Below are positions 1 through 8,661 of a stretch of DNA of 64,000 nucleotides, piece after piece (position 1 is the stretch's first letter; each line of letters opens with the position of its first letter). Source of the stretch: Mycobacterium interjectum (GTDB lineage: Bacteria; Actinomycetota; Actinomycetes; Mycobacteriales; Mycobacteriaceae). The notes below the pieces were generated by a model, which worked only from the letters and a program-made list of their open reading frames with translations, was not told where the DNA came from and searched no databases. The translations under genes were made by a program, and so were the position numbers. The DNA is taken from assembly GCA_002102225.1 (NCBI GenBank), contig LQPB01000029.1, positions 54,167 through 118,166 of the forward strand, given 5' to 3'.

Positions 1-2
1 TG

Positions 3-179
3 TCCGGGTCCAACATCGGCGGGATCGCCGAGACGCAGGAGATGCTGGATTTCTGCGCAGAGCACGACGTGACGCCGGAGATCGAGCTCATCGAGCCCGA
101 CTACATCAACGAGGCCTACGAGCGGGTGCTCGCCAGCGACGTGCGCTACCGTTTCGTGATCGACATCTCCAAGCTATGA
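3..179 (+). CDS. adhC: C-terminal end of NADP-dependent alcohol dehydrogenase (partial)
   Basis: This is the last 58 codons of a gene that begins before the window. The reading frame [20 protein letters not shown]... ends VIDISKL and a TGA at 177-179. It matches the tail of zinc-dependent medium-chain alcohol dehydrogenases of the AdhC/YahK type: the GSNIGG loop belongs to the cofactor domain, followed by the conserved helix reading [12 protein letters not shown]. In M. tuberculosis the same gene (Rv3045) precedes a DUF3349 gene on the opposite strand, as here. The catalytic zinc domain is outside the window. The two genes converge and overlap by six bases. Confidence 0.85.
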   Translation, partial: SGSNIGGIAETQEMLDFCAEHDVTPEIELIEPDYINEAYERVLASDVRYRFVIDISKL

Positions 180-587
180 CGGGGCCTTCGAGACACCTTG
201 GCACGCAACCTCTTCGGCCGCCTCGGCGTGATCGTCTCCCGGACATACTTCGCTGACGTCGATGCCGGCCAGCGGCCACCCGGCCGCGCACAGGGTGGCC
301 GCCACGCGGATGATGTCCTCCCGGCCGGGTTCGCGTTGGGTGGTCTGTGAGATGAACTCTTCGATCTCGTCGCGGCTGACGGCGCCGTCGCCCTCGGCCT
401 TGTGCTTGCTGATGATGTTGTGCACCACTTCTTCGAGCTGATCCTGGGTCAGTGGTGTGCTCTTGAGCAGGGCGAATAACGCCACCTGGTCCGGCCCGGG
501 GACGCCCTGCGGGTACCCGACGTCCAGCCAACGGATCACCGACTTGAGAAACTTGGCGTGCTTGTGCGAAGCGTGGGTTGAGGTCAC
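174..587 (-). CDS. DUF3349 domain protein (Rv3046c-like)
   Basis: A 137-residue cytosolic protein of unknown role. The N-terminal half carries the DUF3349 signature [22 protein letters not shown] (W to L about residues 20-42), followed by helices with QDQLEEVV and RDEIEEFI, and then a second region [21 protein letters not shown] typical of the longer mycobacterial members. The start is GTG at 585-587. It lies next to adhC and nrdF2, as Rv3046c does in M. tuberculosis; no counterpart of the small Rv3047c gene is seen in the 85 bp before nrdF2. DUF3349 proteins have a small helical fold without known catalytic residues, so no activity can be assigned. Confidence 0.8.
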   Translation of the reverse strand: MTSTHASHKHAKFLKSVIRWLDVGYPQGVPGPDQVALFALLKSTPLTQDQLEEVVHNIISKHKAEGDGAVSRDEIEEFISQTTQREPGREDIIRVAATLCAAGWPLAGIDVSEVCPGDDHAEAAEEVACQGVSKAPS

Positions 588-672
588 GTCCTAAGTCTCA
601 CGTCGGCGCGCTCGCAGGGCGTCCCGGCGGACCCACAATTCATGCGTCGTTCACGACCCCAACACCTGGCGC

Positions 673-1659
<987 letters not shown>

Positions 1660-1697
1660 TCACACGCCGTTTTTGCCTTGCGGTATTCAGACTTCAG

Positions 1698-1745
1698 ACA
1701 CTACCCCTGGGGTAGGACAAGGCGGCGGAACACAACACGTTGTGT
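1698..1745 (-). promoter_or_regulatory. Paired NrdR-like boxes and promoter of nrdF2
   Basis: Two 16-bp boxes lie 51-98 bp upstream of nrdF2. The distal one (1730-1745, ACACAACACGTTGTGT on the plus strand) matches 13 of 16 positions of the NrdR consensus ACACWATATATWGTGT. The proximal one (1698-1713, ACACTACCCCTGGGGT) is weaker but is offset by exactly 32 bp, about three helical turns, the spacing used by tetrameric NrdR. On the coding strand the proximal box contains TAGTGT, a good -10 element, so NrdR binding would block the promoter. The same layout occurs before nrdH. Confidence 0.75.
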
Positions 1746-1770
1746 TTGCCGTGTCGCGGACTCTCCGATC

Positions 1771-1832
1771 CGCCGAGCGTGCACTCACGGCGGAAAACCG
1801 GCGAAAATGCCGCCGTGAGCACACGCTCGGCG
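1771..1832. repeat. Long inverted repeat (REP-like hairpin)
   Basis: Two 23-base arms (1771-1793 and 1810-1832) pair with only two mismatches around a 16-base loop. The outer part reads CGCCGAGCGTG / CACGCTCGGCG. It lies between the nrdF2 promoter and the 3' end of the TetR gene, so it could end transcription of the TetR gene. Its outer arm shares CGAGCGTGC with another inverted repeat at 22417-22474, which suggests a dispersed palindromic element. No T-tract follows. Confidence 0.6.
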
Positions 1833-1857
1833 CGCGTCCGCGAGCGCGCTCGCACCG

Positions 1858-2460
1858 TCAATCCAGGCCCGCCTTGCGCAACGTGTCGGTGAGGCCGTCT
1901 TCCAGCGCGCTGAGCGCCATGTCGGTCAGCCGGCTCAGCTCGTCGGTGTCCTCCACGCCCCTGGCCATCCACGTCTCCAGCGCGACGAACACCGCGGTGG
2001 CCAGGCTGTGCGCGGCGATGTCGGCGATCATCTCGCCGTCGGCGGTGGGCGACGATCGCCGCCTGATGAAGCGCTGGATCTCCGCGGCGAGCTGATCCCG
2101 CAGCCGCCGGATGTGGCCGGTGATGATGTCCTGGTCCAGGTCGCGCGACCGGATGGTGGCGGCGTCGCGGACCATCGCGAAGTCAAAGGGGAAGGCGTCC
2201 ACGGCCTTTCGCACCGACTGGGTGATGGGCTCGCCACGCGGGCGCAGCGCCAGGGCGCGGGCGAACCATTCGAACCCGATGTCGTAGTCGGCGAAGAGCA
2301 CCGCGTACTTGGACAAAAAGTGCCGGTAGAACGTTCGCTCCGTGACCCCGACGTCGGCGGCGATGTCGGCGACGCTGGTCTCGTTCACACCGTCGGCGAC
2401 GAACCGGCGCATCGCCGCCCGGTGCAGGGCGTCACGCGTGCGCTGTCCACGGGCTATCAC
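1858..2460 (-). CDS. TetR family transcriptional repressor (Rv3830c-like)
   Basis: A 200-residue one-component regulator. The N-terminal helix-turn-helix runs from about residue 20 to 60, with TSVADIAADVGVTERTFYRHF as the recognition unit; the rest is a helical ligand-binding domain ending in LEDGLTDTLRKAGL. The start is GTG at 2458-2460. It is divergent from an FAD-dependent oxidoreductase, with a strong inverted repeat in the shared 102-bp spacer, so it probably represses both. A similar TetR/dehydrogenase pair exists in M. tuberculosis (Rv3830c/Rv3829c) at another locus, suggesting the pair is mobile relative to the nrd region. The ligand is unknown. Confidence 0.85.
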   Translation of the reverse strand: MIARGQRTRDALHRAAMRRFVADGVNETSVADIAADVGVTERTFYRHFLSKYAVLFADYDIGFEWFARALALRPRGEPITQSVRKAVDAFPFDFAMVRDAATIRSRDLDQDIITGHIRRLRDQLAAEIQRFIRRRSSPTADGEMIADIAAHSLATAVFVALETWMARGVEDTDELSRLTDMALSALEDGLTDTLRKAGLD

Positions 2461-2476
2461 GCCCCCAGCATGCCCG

Positions 2477-2517
2477 AAATGTCACTCTTGACGCAACAAT
2501 GTCAGTTGTGACATTGT
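2477..2517. promoter_or_regulatory. Probable tandem TetR operators in the TetR/oxidoreductase spacer
   Basis: A perfect inverted repeat at 2496-2517 has arms ACAATGTCA and TGACATTGT around GTTG. A second, degenerate copy (AATGTCA, 4 bp, TGACGCA; 2478-2495) abuts it. Both keep the core ATGTCA-N4-TGAC. They lie between the divergent starts (TetR 2460, oxidoreductase 2563), the usual place for an autoregulated TetR operator. Confidence 0.65.
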
Positions 2518-2562
2518 GCGGGTCGAGCGGGATTTACTCCCGACGATCGGAGGCGGATCGGC

Positions 2563-4137
2563 ATGGCGGACTACGACGCGATCATCATCGGTGCGGGTCA
2601 CAACGGCCTGGTCGCCGCGAACGTCCTGGCCAAGGGCGGCGCGAAAGTCCTTGTCGCCGAACGGGCTAACTTCCTCGGCGGAATGGCCGCCACCCGCGAA
2701 CTGTTCGACGGGTACAAGCACAGCGTCGGCGCGTGGGCGGTCCTGATCTGGCGGCAGGAGATGACCGAACGCCTGGAGCTCACCAAGTGGGGCTTCGAGC
2801 TGATGGACCAGTGGACGTCCACGTGCACGTTCGGCGACGCCGCCGACACCCCGTTCGTGATGTACAACGACCTCGAGCGCATGGCGCGCCACCTGCTCGA
2901 CGACCACGGCGCCGACACCGCGGCGGCCCTCGGCGGCCTGTTCGCCCACATCGGCCGATTCGCACCGTATTTCGTCGACTCGGCGTTCGGGCCGCCGCTG
3001 GACATCATCGAGGTGATCGCCTCCCAGCCCACACCCGAAGAGCGCCACGATTTCGCCCAGATGTGGTACGGCAGCACGATGGACACGGTCCGGCGCTTCC
3101 TGGCGCCCGACCAGGCCCGGTGCATCCAGGGTTCGCTGGCCGCGATGTCCATCGACGCCTTCGACGGTGGTCCCTGGACCCCGGGCTCGAATGCCTCGAC
3201 GCTGTACCACTACCTGATCGGCGGCGGCAACGTCGAATACATCATGCCCCGCGGTGGCATCGGCGCCCTGAGCGCCGCGCTGTGCCGCCGCGCCGAGGCG
3301 TTGGGCGCCGAGGTGCAGCTCAAGCAGCACGTCAAGCAGGTCCTGGTCACCGACGGGCGCGCCACCGGCGTCCAACTCCGCGACGGCACAACGATTTCGG
3401 CCGACGCCGTACTCTCGTCGCTCGACCCTTACACCACCTTCGTGAATCTGGCCGGCGCGCAGAACTTTCCGCCTGACTACATCCGCAAGATCAAGGAAAT
3501 CAACTTCAATCTCGGGTACATCCAGGCCCACCTGACCATCGACCAAGCGCCGCAATGGATCGAGCGGCTGCAGCCCTACATGCACGACAACGGGAAATGG
3601 TGTCCCACCGTCGCCTACGCGCCGTCGCCGGAATACATCAGCGACGCGTGGGAGCAATACCGCAAGGGCCAGCTTCCCGATGCCCCGCCCACCTATCTGT
3701 ACATCCCCAGCATGGTCGACTCGTCGCTGGCGCCCGAAGGCAAGCACAGCGCAACGATTTTCACGCCGTACTTCCCCACCGGCCTGGACGCCGACGAAAA
3801 CCGAAGCTGGAAGGAGCAATACGCCGACACCTGCGTGCGCATCTTCGATAAGTTCGCGCCCGGGTTCGCCGACTCCGTCACCAACCGCGTCGTGTTCTCC
3901 AACCGCTACTTCGGCAGCACCTTCAGCGCACACGCGGGCGACTATTCCCATGGCCTGCTGCAGCCCAACCAGCTGTGGACCGGCCGCGTCGTCGAGGGCG
4001 CCGACAAGTTCGCCACGCCGGTCGACGGGCTGTTCCTGTGCGGCCAGTGCACCCACCCAGGTCCCGGGGTGACCGGCATCCCCGGGTGGAACGGTGCCGA
4101 GGCGGCCCTCAAGCACCTCAACGCGCGCGTCGCCTGA
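2563..4137 (+). CDS. FAD-dependent oxidoreductase, phytoene dehydrogenase family
   Basis: A 524-residue flavoprotein of the phytoene-desaturase/amine-oxidase superfamily. The N-terminal Rossmann motif is IIIGAGHNGLVAANVLAKGG (from residue 7), followed by the FAD-binding ERANFLGGMAAT segment. The C-terminus has LFLCGQCTHPGPGVTGIPGWNGA, the second FAD-contact motif of this family. Substrate is unknown; relatives act on carotenoid-like polyenes or hydrophobic compounds. The ATG at 2563 follows CGGAGGCGG. The gene is divergent from a TetR repressor, so expression is probably ligand-induced. It is most like M. tuberculosis Rv3829c by memory, but that gene lies elsewhere in that genome. Confidence 0.85.
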   Translation: MADYDAIIIGAGHNGLVAANVLAKGGAKVLVAERANFLGGMAATRELFDGYKHSVGAWAVLIWRQEMTERLELTKWGFELMDQWTSTCTFGDAADTPFVMYNDLERMARHLLDDHGADTAAALGGLFAHIGRFAPYFVDSAFGPPLDIIEVIASQPTPEERHDFAQMWYGSTMDTVRRFLAPDQARCIQGSLAAMSIDAFDGGPWTPGSNASTLYHYLIGGGNVEYIMPRGGIGALSAALCRRAEALGAEVQLKQHVKQVLVTDGRATGVQLRDGTTISADAVLSSLDPYTTFVNLAGAQNFPPDYIRKIKEINFNLGYIQAHLTIDQAPQWIERLQPYMHDNGKWCPTVAYAPSPEYISDAWEQYRKGQLPDAPPTYLYIPSMVDSSLAPEGKHSATIFTPYFPTGLDADENRSWKEQYADTCVRIFDKFAPGFADSVTNRVVFSNRYFGSTFSAHAGDYSHGLLQPNQLWTGRVVEGADKFATPVDGLFLCGQCTHPGPGVTGIPGWNGAEAALKHLNARVA

Positions 4138-4161
4138 CCCCTAGGCAGCGCCCGACGTTTT

Positions 4162-4179
4162 ATGTACCATTTGGTACAT
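4162..4179. promoter_or_regulatory. Operator overlapping -10 and start codon of the SRPBCC-TetR operon
   Basis: The inverted repeat ATGTACC-ATTT-GGTACAT has perfect 7-bp arms. Its centre holds TACCAT (4165-4170), a TANNNT -10 element seven bases before the ATG at 4178, so the transcript is probably leaderless. A repressor bound here would cover the -10, the transcription start and the start codon together. The likely binder is the TetR encoded second in this operon. Confidence 0.7.
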
Positions 4180-4624
4180 GCTCAACGAGGACGGTATCGA
4201 GATCGACGCGCCACCCCAGCTCGTGTGGGACGTCTTCAGCGACGTGGAGCACTGGCCCGAGTGGACCGCGTCGGTGACATCGCTGAGGGGCCGGGACGGA
4301 TCCGCCCTGGCCGTTGGCAGGCGGTTCGCGATCAAGCAACCCGGCCTGCAGAAGCTGACCTGGAAGGTCACCGAGATCGATCCCGGCACCTCCTGGACGT
4401 GGGTGTGCCGCTCGCCCGGCGTGCTGGTGACCGCTCGCCACTACGTCACCGCCCTGCCCGGCGGGCGGACCCTGGTGCGCCAGGAACTCGATCAGCGCGG
4501 CGTCCTCGGCGCGCTCGTCGCGCAGTTGACGGTCAAGCGGACCAAGCGCTTCCTCGCGATGGAGGCCCAGGGCCTCAAGGCGCGGTCTGAGCAGCTCAGC
4601 CGCGCCAATGGGCCGCGCACCTGA
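4178..4624 (+). CDS. SRPBCC family protein (polyketide cyclase/START-like)
   Basis: A 148-residue protein with the helix-grip fold used to hold hydrophobic ligands. It opens with IEIDAPPQLVWDVFSDVEHWPEWTASV, the usual first strand and helix of SRPBCC proteins, then keeps the strand pattern RFAIKQPGL / WKVTEIDPGTSWTWV / VTALPGGRTLVRQEL and a long C-terminal helix. No catalytic residue is evident, so it may bind, carry or detoxify a small lipid-like compound. It is first in a two-gene operon; the downstream TetR starts inside its last 17 bases. The start codon sits within a palindromic operator. Confidence 0.8.
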   Translation: MLNEDGIEIDAPPQLVWDVFSDVEHWPEWTASVTSLRGRDGSALAVGRRFAIKQPGLQKLTWKVTEIDPGTSWTWVCRSPGVLVTARHYVTALPGGRTLVRQELDQRGVLGALVAQLTVKRTKRFLAMEAQGLKARSEQLSRANGPRT

Positions 4625-5171
4625 CACCGAGCGGCGCCGCGAACTGCTGGATGCGCTGTTCGACGAGTTCGCCGCGAACGGCATCGGCAACCGTTCGCTC
4701 CGCGACGTCGCCGCCGCGGTCGGCACCAGCCACCGGATGCTGTTGCACCACTTCGGTTCTCGAGAAGAGCTGCTGATCGCGATCGTCGAGGAGGCCGAGC
4801 GGCGCCAGATGGCCCTGGTTCCCGGATTGCCGGAGGATCCGGCCGACGGGTTCGCCGCGATGTGGGCCGACCTCCGCCGGCCCGAACTGCGCCAACTCGA
4901 ACGCCTGTTCTTCGAGTGCTATTCGCGCGCGGCCCAGGGCGAAAAGCCGTTCACGCGAATGGTTCCCGGTGCCGTCGACGGATGGCTGCGCGAGGTCGAG
5001 TCGGCCGCCGCCGGTGTTCCCTACGACGGCGCGATGGCCAGGCTGGGGCTGGCCGTCACCCGAGGCTTGCTGCTGGATCTGGTGGCCACCGAGGACGACG
5101 CCGGCGTGGACGCCGCCGCGGACGCGTTCATCCGGCTGCTGCGCGGACACGGCCCGACGCCTGGCGCGTGA
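4608..5171 (+). CDS. TetR family regulator, probable autorepressor of the SRPBCC operon
   Basis: A 187-residue TetR protein with the helix-turn-helix near residues 25-50 (SLRDVAAAVGTSHRMLLHHFGSREELL) and a helical sensor domain. Its ATG overlaps the end of the SRPBCC gene by 17 bases, so the two are translationally linked. The palindrome at 4162-4179 is the obvious operator because it covers the only promoter seen for the pair. The ligand may be the compound held by the SRPBCC partner; that is inference. The neighbouring universal stress gene converges on it. Confidence 0.85.
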   Translation: MGRAPDTERRRELLDALFDEFAANGIGNRSLRDVAAAVGTSHRMLLHHFGSREELLIAIVEEAERRQMALVPGLPEDPADGFAAMWADLRRPELRQLERLFFECYSRAAQGEKPFTRMVPGAVDGWLREVESAAAGVPYDGAMARLGLAVTRGLLLDLVATEDDAGVDAAADAFIRLLRGHGPTPGA

Positions 5172-5201
5172 CGACTGCGCCGAACGATCCTCAACGATGC
5201 C

Positions 5202-5660
5202 TCAGCCTGTGGTGTAGACGATCAGCACGTCGGTCTTGGCCCTGCGGGAGACTTCGGATGGGACTGATCCCAGCAGCCGCCCCGCGACGCTGCTGAGCCC
5301 GACATTGCCGACGACGAGCAGGTCGGCGGCGATCTCCTCGGCGAGCTGCACCAGCGCATTGATGGGGGCACCCACCACCGGCTTCTCCTCCACGTTCTTG
5401 GCCCCGGCTTGGTGCGCCCGCTCCCTGGCGTTCTGCAGGATCGCGTAGAAAGGGGCCTCGCCCACCGTCCGGTAGTCCTGACCGTGGTCGCTCCCCGGCG
5501 GGATGGCGTAGCGGCCCTTTTCCACGGGGACCGGGGAATGCGCGGTCGCGATGATCAATTGCGCGCCGTGCTCCGCAGCGATCGCGGCTGCGCGGTCCAC
5601 CGCACGCAGCGACGAGTCCGAACCATCGGTGCCGACCACGACGGTCTGATAGGCGCTCAT
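5202..5660 (-). CDS. Universal stress protein, TB15.3 (Rv1636)-like
   Basis: A 152-residue single-domain UspA protein. It begins MSAYQTVVVGTDGSDSSLRAVDRAA and ends with the nucleotide-binding loop VVGNVGLSSVAGRLLGSVPSEV (the G-2x-G-9x-G-S pattern, about residues 117-138). From memory the sequence is close to Rv1636/TB15.3, an abundant mycobacterial USP reported to bind cAMP as well as ATP. In M. tuberculosis that gene lies elsewhere, so this is either a paralogue or a relocated copy. It has an insertion around residues 45-65 (VEKGRYAIPPGSDHGQDYR) compared with TB15.3. No partner gene is linked to it. Confidence 0.9.
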   Translation of the reverse strand: MSAYQTVVVGTDGSDSSLRAVDRAAAIAAEHGAQLIIATAHSPVPVEKGRYAIPPGSDHGQDYRTVGEAPFYAILQNARERAHQAGAKNVEEKPVVGAPINALVQLAEEIAADLLVVGNVGLSSVAGRLLGSVPSEVSRRAKTDVLIVYTTG

Positions 5661-5706
5661 TTCCCTCCCAGTGTAAATCCTGACTGCTCTGGGAGCCTGA
5701 ACTCGG

Positions 5707-7251
5707 TTACGCCTCCCCGGCGAGGCTCAGGTCCTTGTGCCGGCGGCGTACGCCGAAGAACCGGTACTCCTCGGGCTTGACCCCGCGGGTCGCCCGCCAG
5801 TACTGCCAGGTGTAGCCGCCCCACAGCACGGTGTTCTTGCCGTGCTCGTCCAAATACCAGCTGCTGCAGCCGCCGCTGTTCCACACCGAGTGCGAGAGCT
5901 TCTCCTGCAGCTCGTCGTTGAAGGCGTCCTGCGCCTCGCGGGTGGGCGCGAGCGCCTGTGCGCCCATCTTGTCGCAGGTCTTGATCGCGTCGGCGACGTA
6001 GTGGATCTGCGATTCGATCATGAACACCACCGAGTTGTGCCCGAGCCCGGTGTTGGGTCCCAGCAGGAAGAACAGGTTGGGCACGTCGGCGACGGTGATG
6101 CCGCGATGCGCGCCGATGCCCTCGCGGTTCCAGCGGTCGACCAGGTCCTCCCCGTGCCGCCCCTTGATCTGGACGTAGGTGTAGGAGTCGGTGACGTGGA
6201 AGCCGGTGGCGTAGACGATCACATCGGCCTTGTGTTCCCGGCCGTCGGCGGTGACGATGCCGTCGGGCGTGATGCGGGAGATGCCCTCGGTGATCAGCTG
6301 GGTCTTGGGGTCCGCGACCGCGCCGTAGTAGGTGGAGGAGTTCAGGATTCGCTTGCACCCGATGCGGTAGTGCGGGGTCAGTTTGCGGCGCAGCTCGCGG
6401 TCCTTCACCGAGCGGCGGATGTTGTATTTGCAGTAGGCCTCGATGAACTTCAGCGCGTTCGGCCGCTTGGTCATGCCGAAGGCCAGCGCCTCCTGGGCCC
6501 AGTAGATCCCCAGGCGGGTGAGCGCGCGCAGCCCGGGGACGTTCGCCATGGCGCGGCGCAGGGCCAGCGGCAGGTCGGGGTTGGAGCGCGGCACCACCCA
6601 CGGCGGGGTGCGCTGGTAGAGCTGCAGCTCGGCGACCTGCCCGACGATCTCGGGCACGATCTGGATCGCGCTGGCGCCGGTGCCGATGATCGCCACGCGC
6701 TTGCCGGTCAGGTCGACGCTGTGGTCCCACTCCGCGGAATGGAAAGCGGGACCGGCGAATTCGTCGCGACCTTCGATGTCGGGGAACGACGGGATGTGCA
6801 GCGCGCCCGCGCCGGAAATGAGGAACTGGGCGACGTATTCGCGGCCGTCGGCGGTGAACACGTGCCACCGGTTCTCGTCGTCGTCCCAGTGGCCCCGATC
6901 CACCAGGGAGTCGAACACGATGTAGCGGCGCAGCCCGTACTTGTCGGTGACGCCCTTGAGGTAGTCCCAGATCTCGGGCTGGTAGGAGAACGGGTTCTTC
7001 CAGTCCGGCTTGGGCTCGAAGGAAAACGAGTACAGGTGCGACGGGATGTCGCACGCGCAGCCGGGGTAGCTGTTATCCCGCCAGGTGCCGCCGATGTCGC
7101 CGGCCTTCTCCAGAATGACGAAGTCGACGCCCTGCCTTTGCAGGGCGATCGCCATGCCGAGACCGGAGAACCCGGTCCCGATGATCAGGGCGCGGGTGTG
7201 CACCGGTTCGCGCGTCGCAGTCGGCTCGACGTGTGTCATGGCATCGGTCAC
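5707..7251 (-). CDS. Flavin-containing monooxygenase, Baeyer-Villiger type (Rv3049c-like)
   Basis: A 514-residue FAD/NADPH enzyme that would insert oxygen into a ketone or oxidise a heteroatom. The FAD motif GTGFSGLGMAIALQ lies at residues 25-38, the NADPH motif GTGASAIQIVPEI near 190, and between them is the Baeyer-Villiger fingerprint FAGPAFHSAEW (F-x-G-x3-H-x3-W). GTG at 7249-7251 is used; an ATG four codons later is also possible. A TetR gene lies immediately upstream in the same orientation, and an inverted repeat occupies the promoter. The arrangement equals Rv3049c-Rv3050c of M. tuberculosis. The natural substrate is unknown. Confidence 0.92.
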   Translation of the reverse strand: MTDAMTHVEPTATREPVHTRALIIGTGFSGLGMAIALQRQGVDFVILEKAGDIGGTWRDNSYPGCACDIPSHLYSFSFEPKPDWKNPFSYQPEIWDYLKGVTDKYGLRRYIVFDSLVDRGHWDDDENRWHVFTADGREYVAQFLISGAGALHIPSFPDIEGRDEFAGPAFHSAEWDHSVDLTGKRVAIIGTGASAIQIVPEIVGQVAELQLYQRTPPWVVPRSNPDLPLALRRAMANVPGLRALTRLGIYWAQEALAFGMTKRPNALKFIEAYCKYNIRRSVKDRELRRKLTPHYRIGCKRILNSSTYYGAVADPKTQLITEGISRITPDGIVTADGREHKADVIVYATGFHVTDSYTYVQIKGRHGEDLVDRWNREGIGAHRGITVADVPNLFFLLGPNTGLGHNSVVFMIESQIHYVADAIKTCDKMGAQALAPTREAQDAFNDELQEKLSHSVWNSGGCSSWYLDEHGKNTVLWGGYTWQYWRATRGVKPEEYRFFGVRRRHKDLSLAGEA

Positions 7252-7282
7252 GATGGATCGGTCTTCCTGTTGGCTCCCGCAA

Positions 7283-7302
7283 ATACCCAGTACCCAGGGT
7301 AT
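7283..7302. promoter_or_regulatory. Inverted repeat upstream of the monooxygenase
   Basis: Arms ATACCC (7283-7288) and GGGTAT (7297-7302) flank 8 bp; within it lies the tighter palindrome TACCCAGGGTA (7291-7301). It is 32-51 bp before the monooxygenase start and is a candidate site for the adjacent TetR regulator. Binding is not shown by the sequence. Confidence 0.45.
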
Positions 7303-7356
7303 CGGATGGCACGAGTGTTGACGATCGCCGGACCGATGTCAACGTGCCAAAAGTCC

Positions 7357-8100
7357 TCAGCTCGCGGCGGGGTTGCTGGGCACCACGCTGTGGATCGGCT
7401 GGTCAGGGTCCAGCGAGATGCCGAGCGCCTCGGCCGTGCCGACGAGCACCCCCATCATGATCGTCGTCAGGTGGGCGACGAATTGCTCGCGGGGCATGCG
7501 CCGCGGGCTGTCGGGGTCGGGGCCCAGCCACCAGTCGGTGGCCGAGGCGGCCGAGCCGAACGCGGCGTGCCCGGCCAGCTCGATCGCCGCGTGGTCCAGC
7601 TCCATCTCGCGCAGCTCGTTGTCGAACATGTCGGCCACGGCCAGGGTGATTTCCCGGCCCTCGTCGAGGATCTGTGGGCTCGCCGCCGAGCGGCCCTGAA
7701 TGAACACCCGCAGCACGTTCGGGTGCTTGTCGACCAGGACGACGTACTCCTCGACGGCGCGGTGGATCACCTCGCGCGCCGAGTCGGTCTTCAGGTCGAT
7801 CGACGGGAAGATCGCCCCCCACAACATGTCGCGCAGGCGCTCTCCGATCGCCTGGAACAGGTCGGACTTGTCGTGGAAGTGCCGGTAGATCTTGGGCTTG
7901 GCGGTGCCGGCCTCCTCGGCGATCTCCCGCACGCTCAGCTCGGGGCCCAGGCGGTCGATGGCGCGAAACGCCGCCTCGACGATTTCGCCGCGCACCTTCT
8001 TGCGGTGTTCGCGCCACCGTTCGCTGCGCGCGTCGACCTTGACCCCGGGCTTCACGCTGGGGTGCGGCGGTCGGGGAATTCTCACCACATCAAGCACCAT
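7357..8100 (-). CDS. TetR family regulator (Rv3050c-like)
   Basis: A 247-residue TetR protein. An N-terminal extension of about 40 residues (IPRPPHPSVKPGVKVDARSE) precedes the helix-turn-helix SVREIAEEAGTAKPKIYRHF. The C-terminal domain carries the helices seen in regulators of lipid or xenobiotic genes. The ATG at 8098-8100 is preferred; a GTG four codons earlier is possible. It lies between the monooxygenase and the HD-domain gene, on the same strand, 36 bp after the latter, so some transcription may read in from nrdE. It is the counterpart of Rv3050c by order and sequence. The monooxygenase is its most likely target. Confidence 0.88.
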   Translation of the reverse strand: MVLDVVRIPRPPHPSVKPGVKVDARSERWREHRKKVRGEIVEAAFRAIDRLGPELSVREIAEEAGTAKPKIYRHFHDKSDLFQAIGERLRDMLWGAIFPSIDLKTDSAREVIHRAVEEYVVLVDKHPNVLRVFIQGRSAASPQILDEGREITLAVADMFDNELREMELDHAAIELAGHAAFGSAASATDWWLGPDPDSPRRMPREQFVAHLTTIMMGVLVGTAEALGISLDPDQPIHSVVPSNPAAS

Positions 8101-8136
8101 ACCGCGTAGCACCCGCTGACCTGGGCAGACTTCGCC

Positions 8137-8658
8137 TCACCAGCGCAGCATCGGAAACGGCCGGCGTGGGTGGGTGGCCGCGTAGCCGAGCAGGCCGCGT
8201 GCCAGGAAGGCGTGGAATCCCAGGTACGGCAGTTCGGCCACCACCGCCTTGACGAAGGACCGCCGCAACCGACCGCGCAGCAGCCCACGGCTGACGTCGA
8301 TGCGGTCGGCGATGCGAAAAGTCTCGACCATCGGGTCGGCAACGGGGCGCAGCTTGTGATGTTCGGTGATCATCGTTCGGGCGTCGCCGGCCTCGCCGAT
8401 TCCGAGCTCGCCGGCAAGGCTCGACGCGAGCTCGGCCGAGGGCCCCAGGTAATCGAAGCTGCCCGCGGTCCAGATGCCCAGGTCGTGCACCGCCCACGCC
8501 AGCGCGGCCCAGTCGGGCACCGGCGCGCCGCACAGCGCCTGGTGGTAGGTCAGGCCCCGATACACGTGATTGCGGTAGACGGGAAGGTCGCCCCCCAGCG
8601 CGTCCGCGTGACGCCGCAGCACGGCGTCGACGATCGGATGGGCGGTGACGGCCTTCAT
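8137..8658 (-). CDS. HD-domain metal-dependent hydrolase, cotranscribed with nrdHIE
   Basis: A 173-residue protein with the residue pattern of a small HD hydrolase: YRNHVYRG (His29 region), AVHDLGIW (the HD doublet near residue 58), ITEHHKLRPV near 97 and FRIADRID near 113. Such enzymes cleave phosphate bonds, often in nucleotides. The gene starts three bases after the nrdE stop codon, so it is almost certainly the last gene of the nrdHIE transcript. I do not recall a gene here in M. tuberculosis, where Rv3050c follows nrdE directly. A role in deoxynucleotide balance fits the position but is inference. Confidence 0.7.
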   Translation of the reverse strand: MKAVTAHPIVDAVLRRHADALGGDLPVYRNHVYRGLTYHQALCGAPVPDWAALAWAVHDLGIWTAGSFDYLGPSAELASSLAGELGIGEAGDARTMITEHHKLRPVADPMVETFRIADRIDVSRGLLRGRLRRSFVKAVVAELPYLGFHAFLARGLLGYAATHPRRPFPMLRW

Positions 8659-8661
8659 CCC

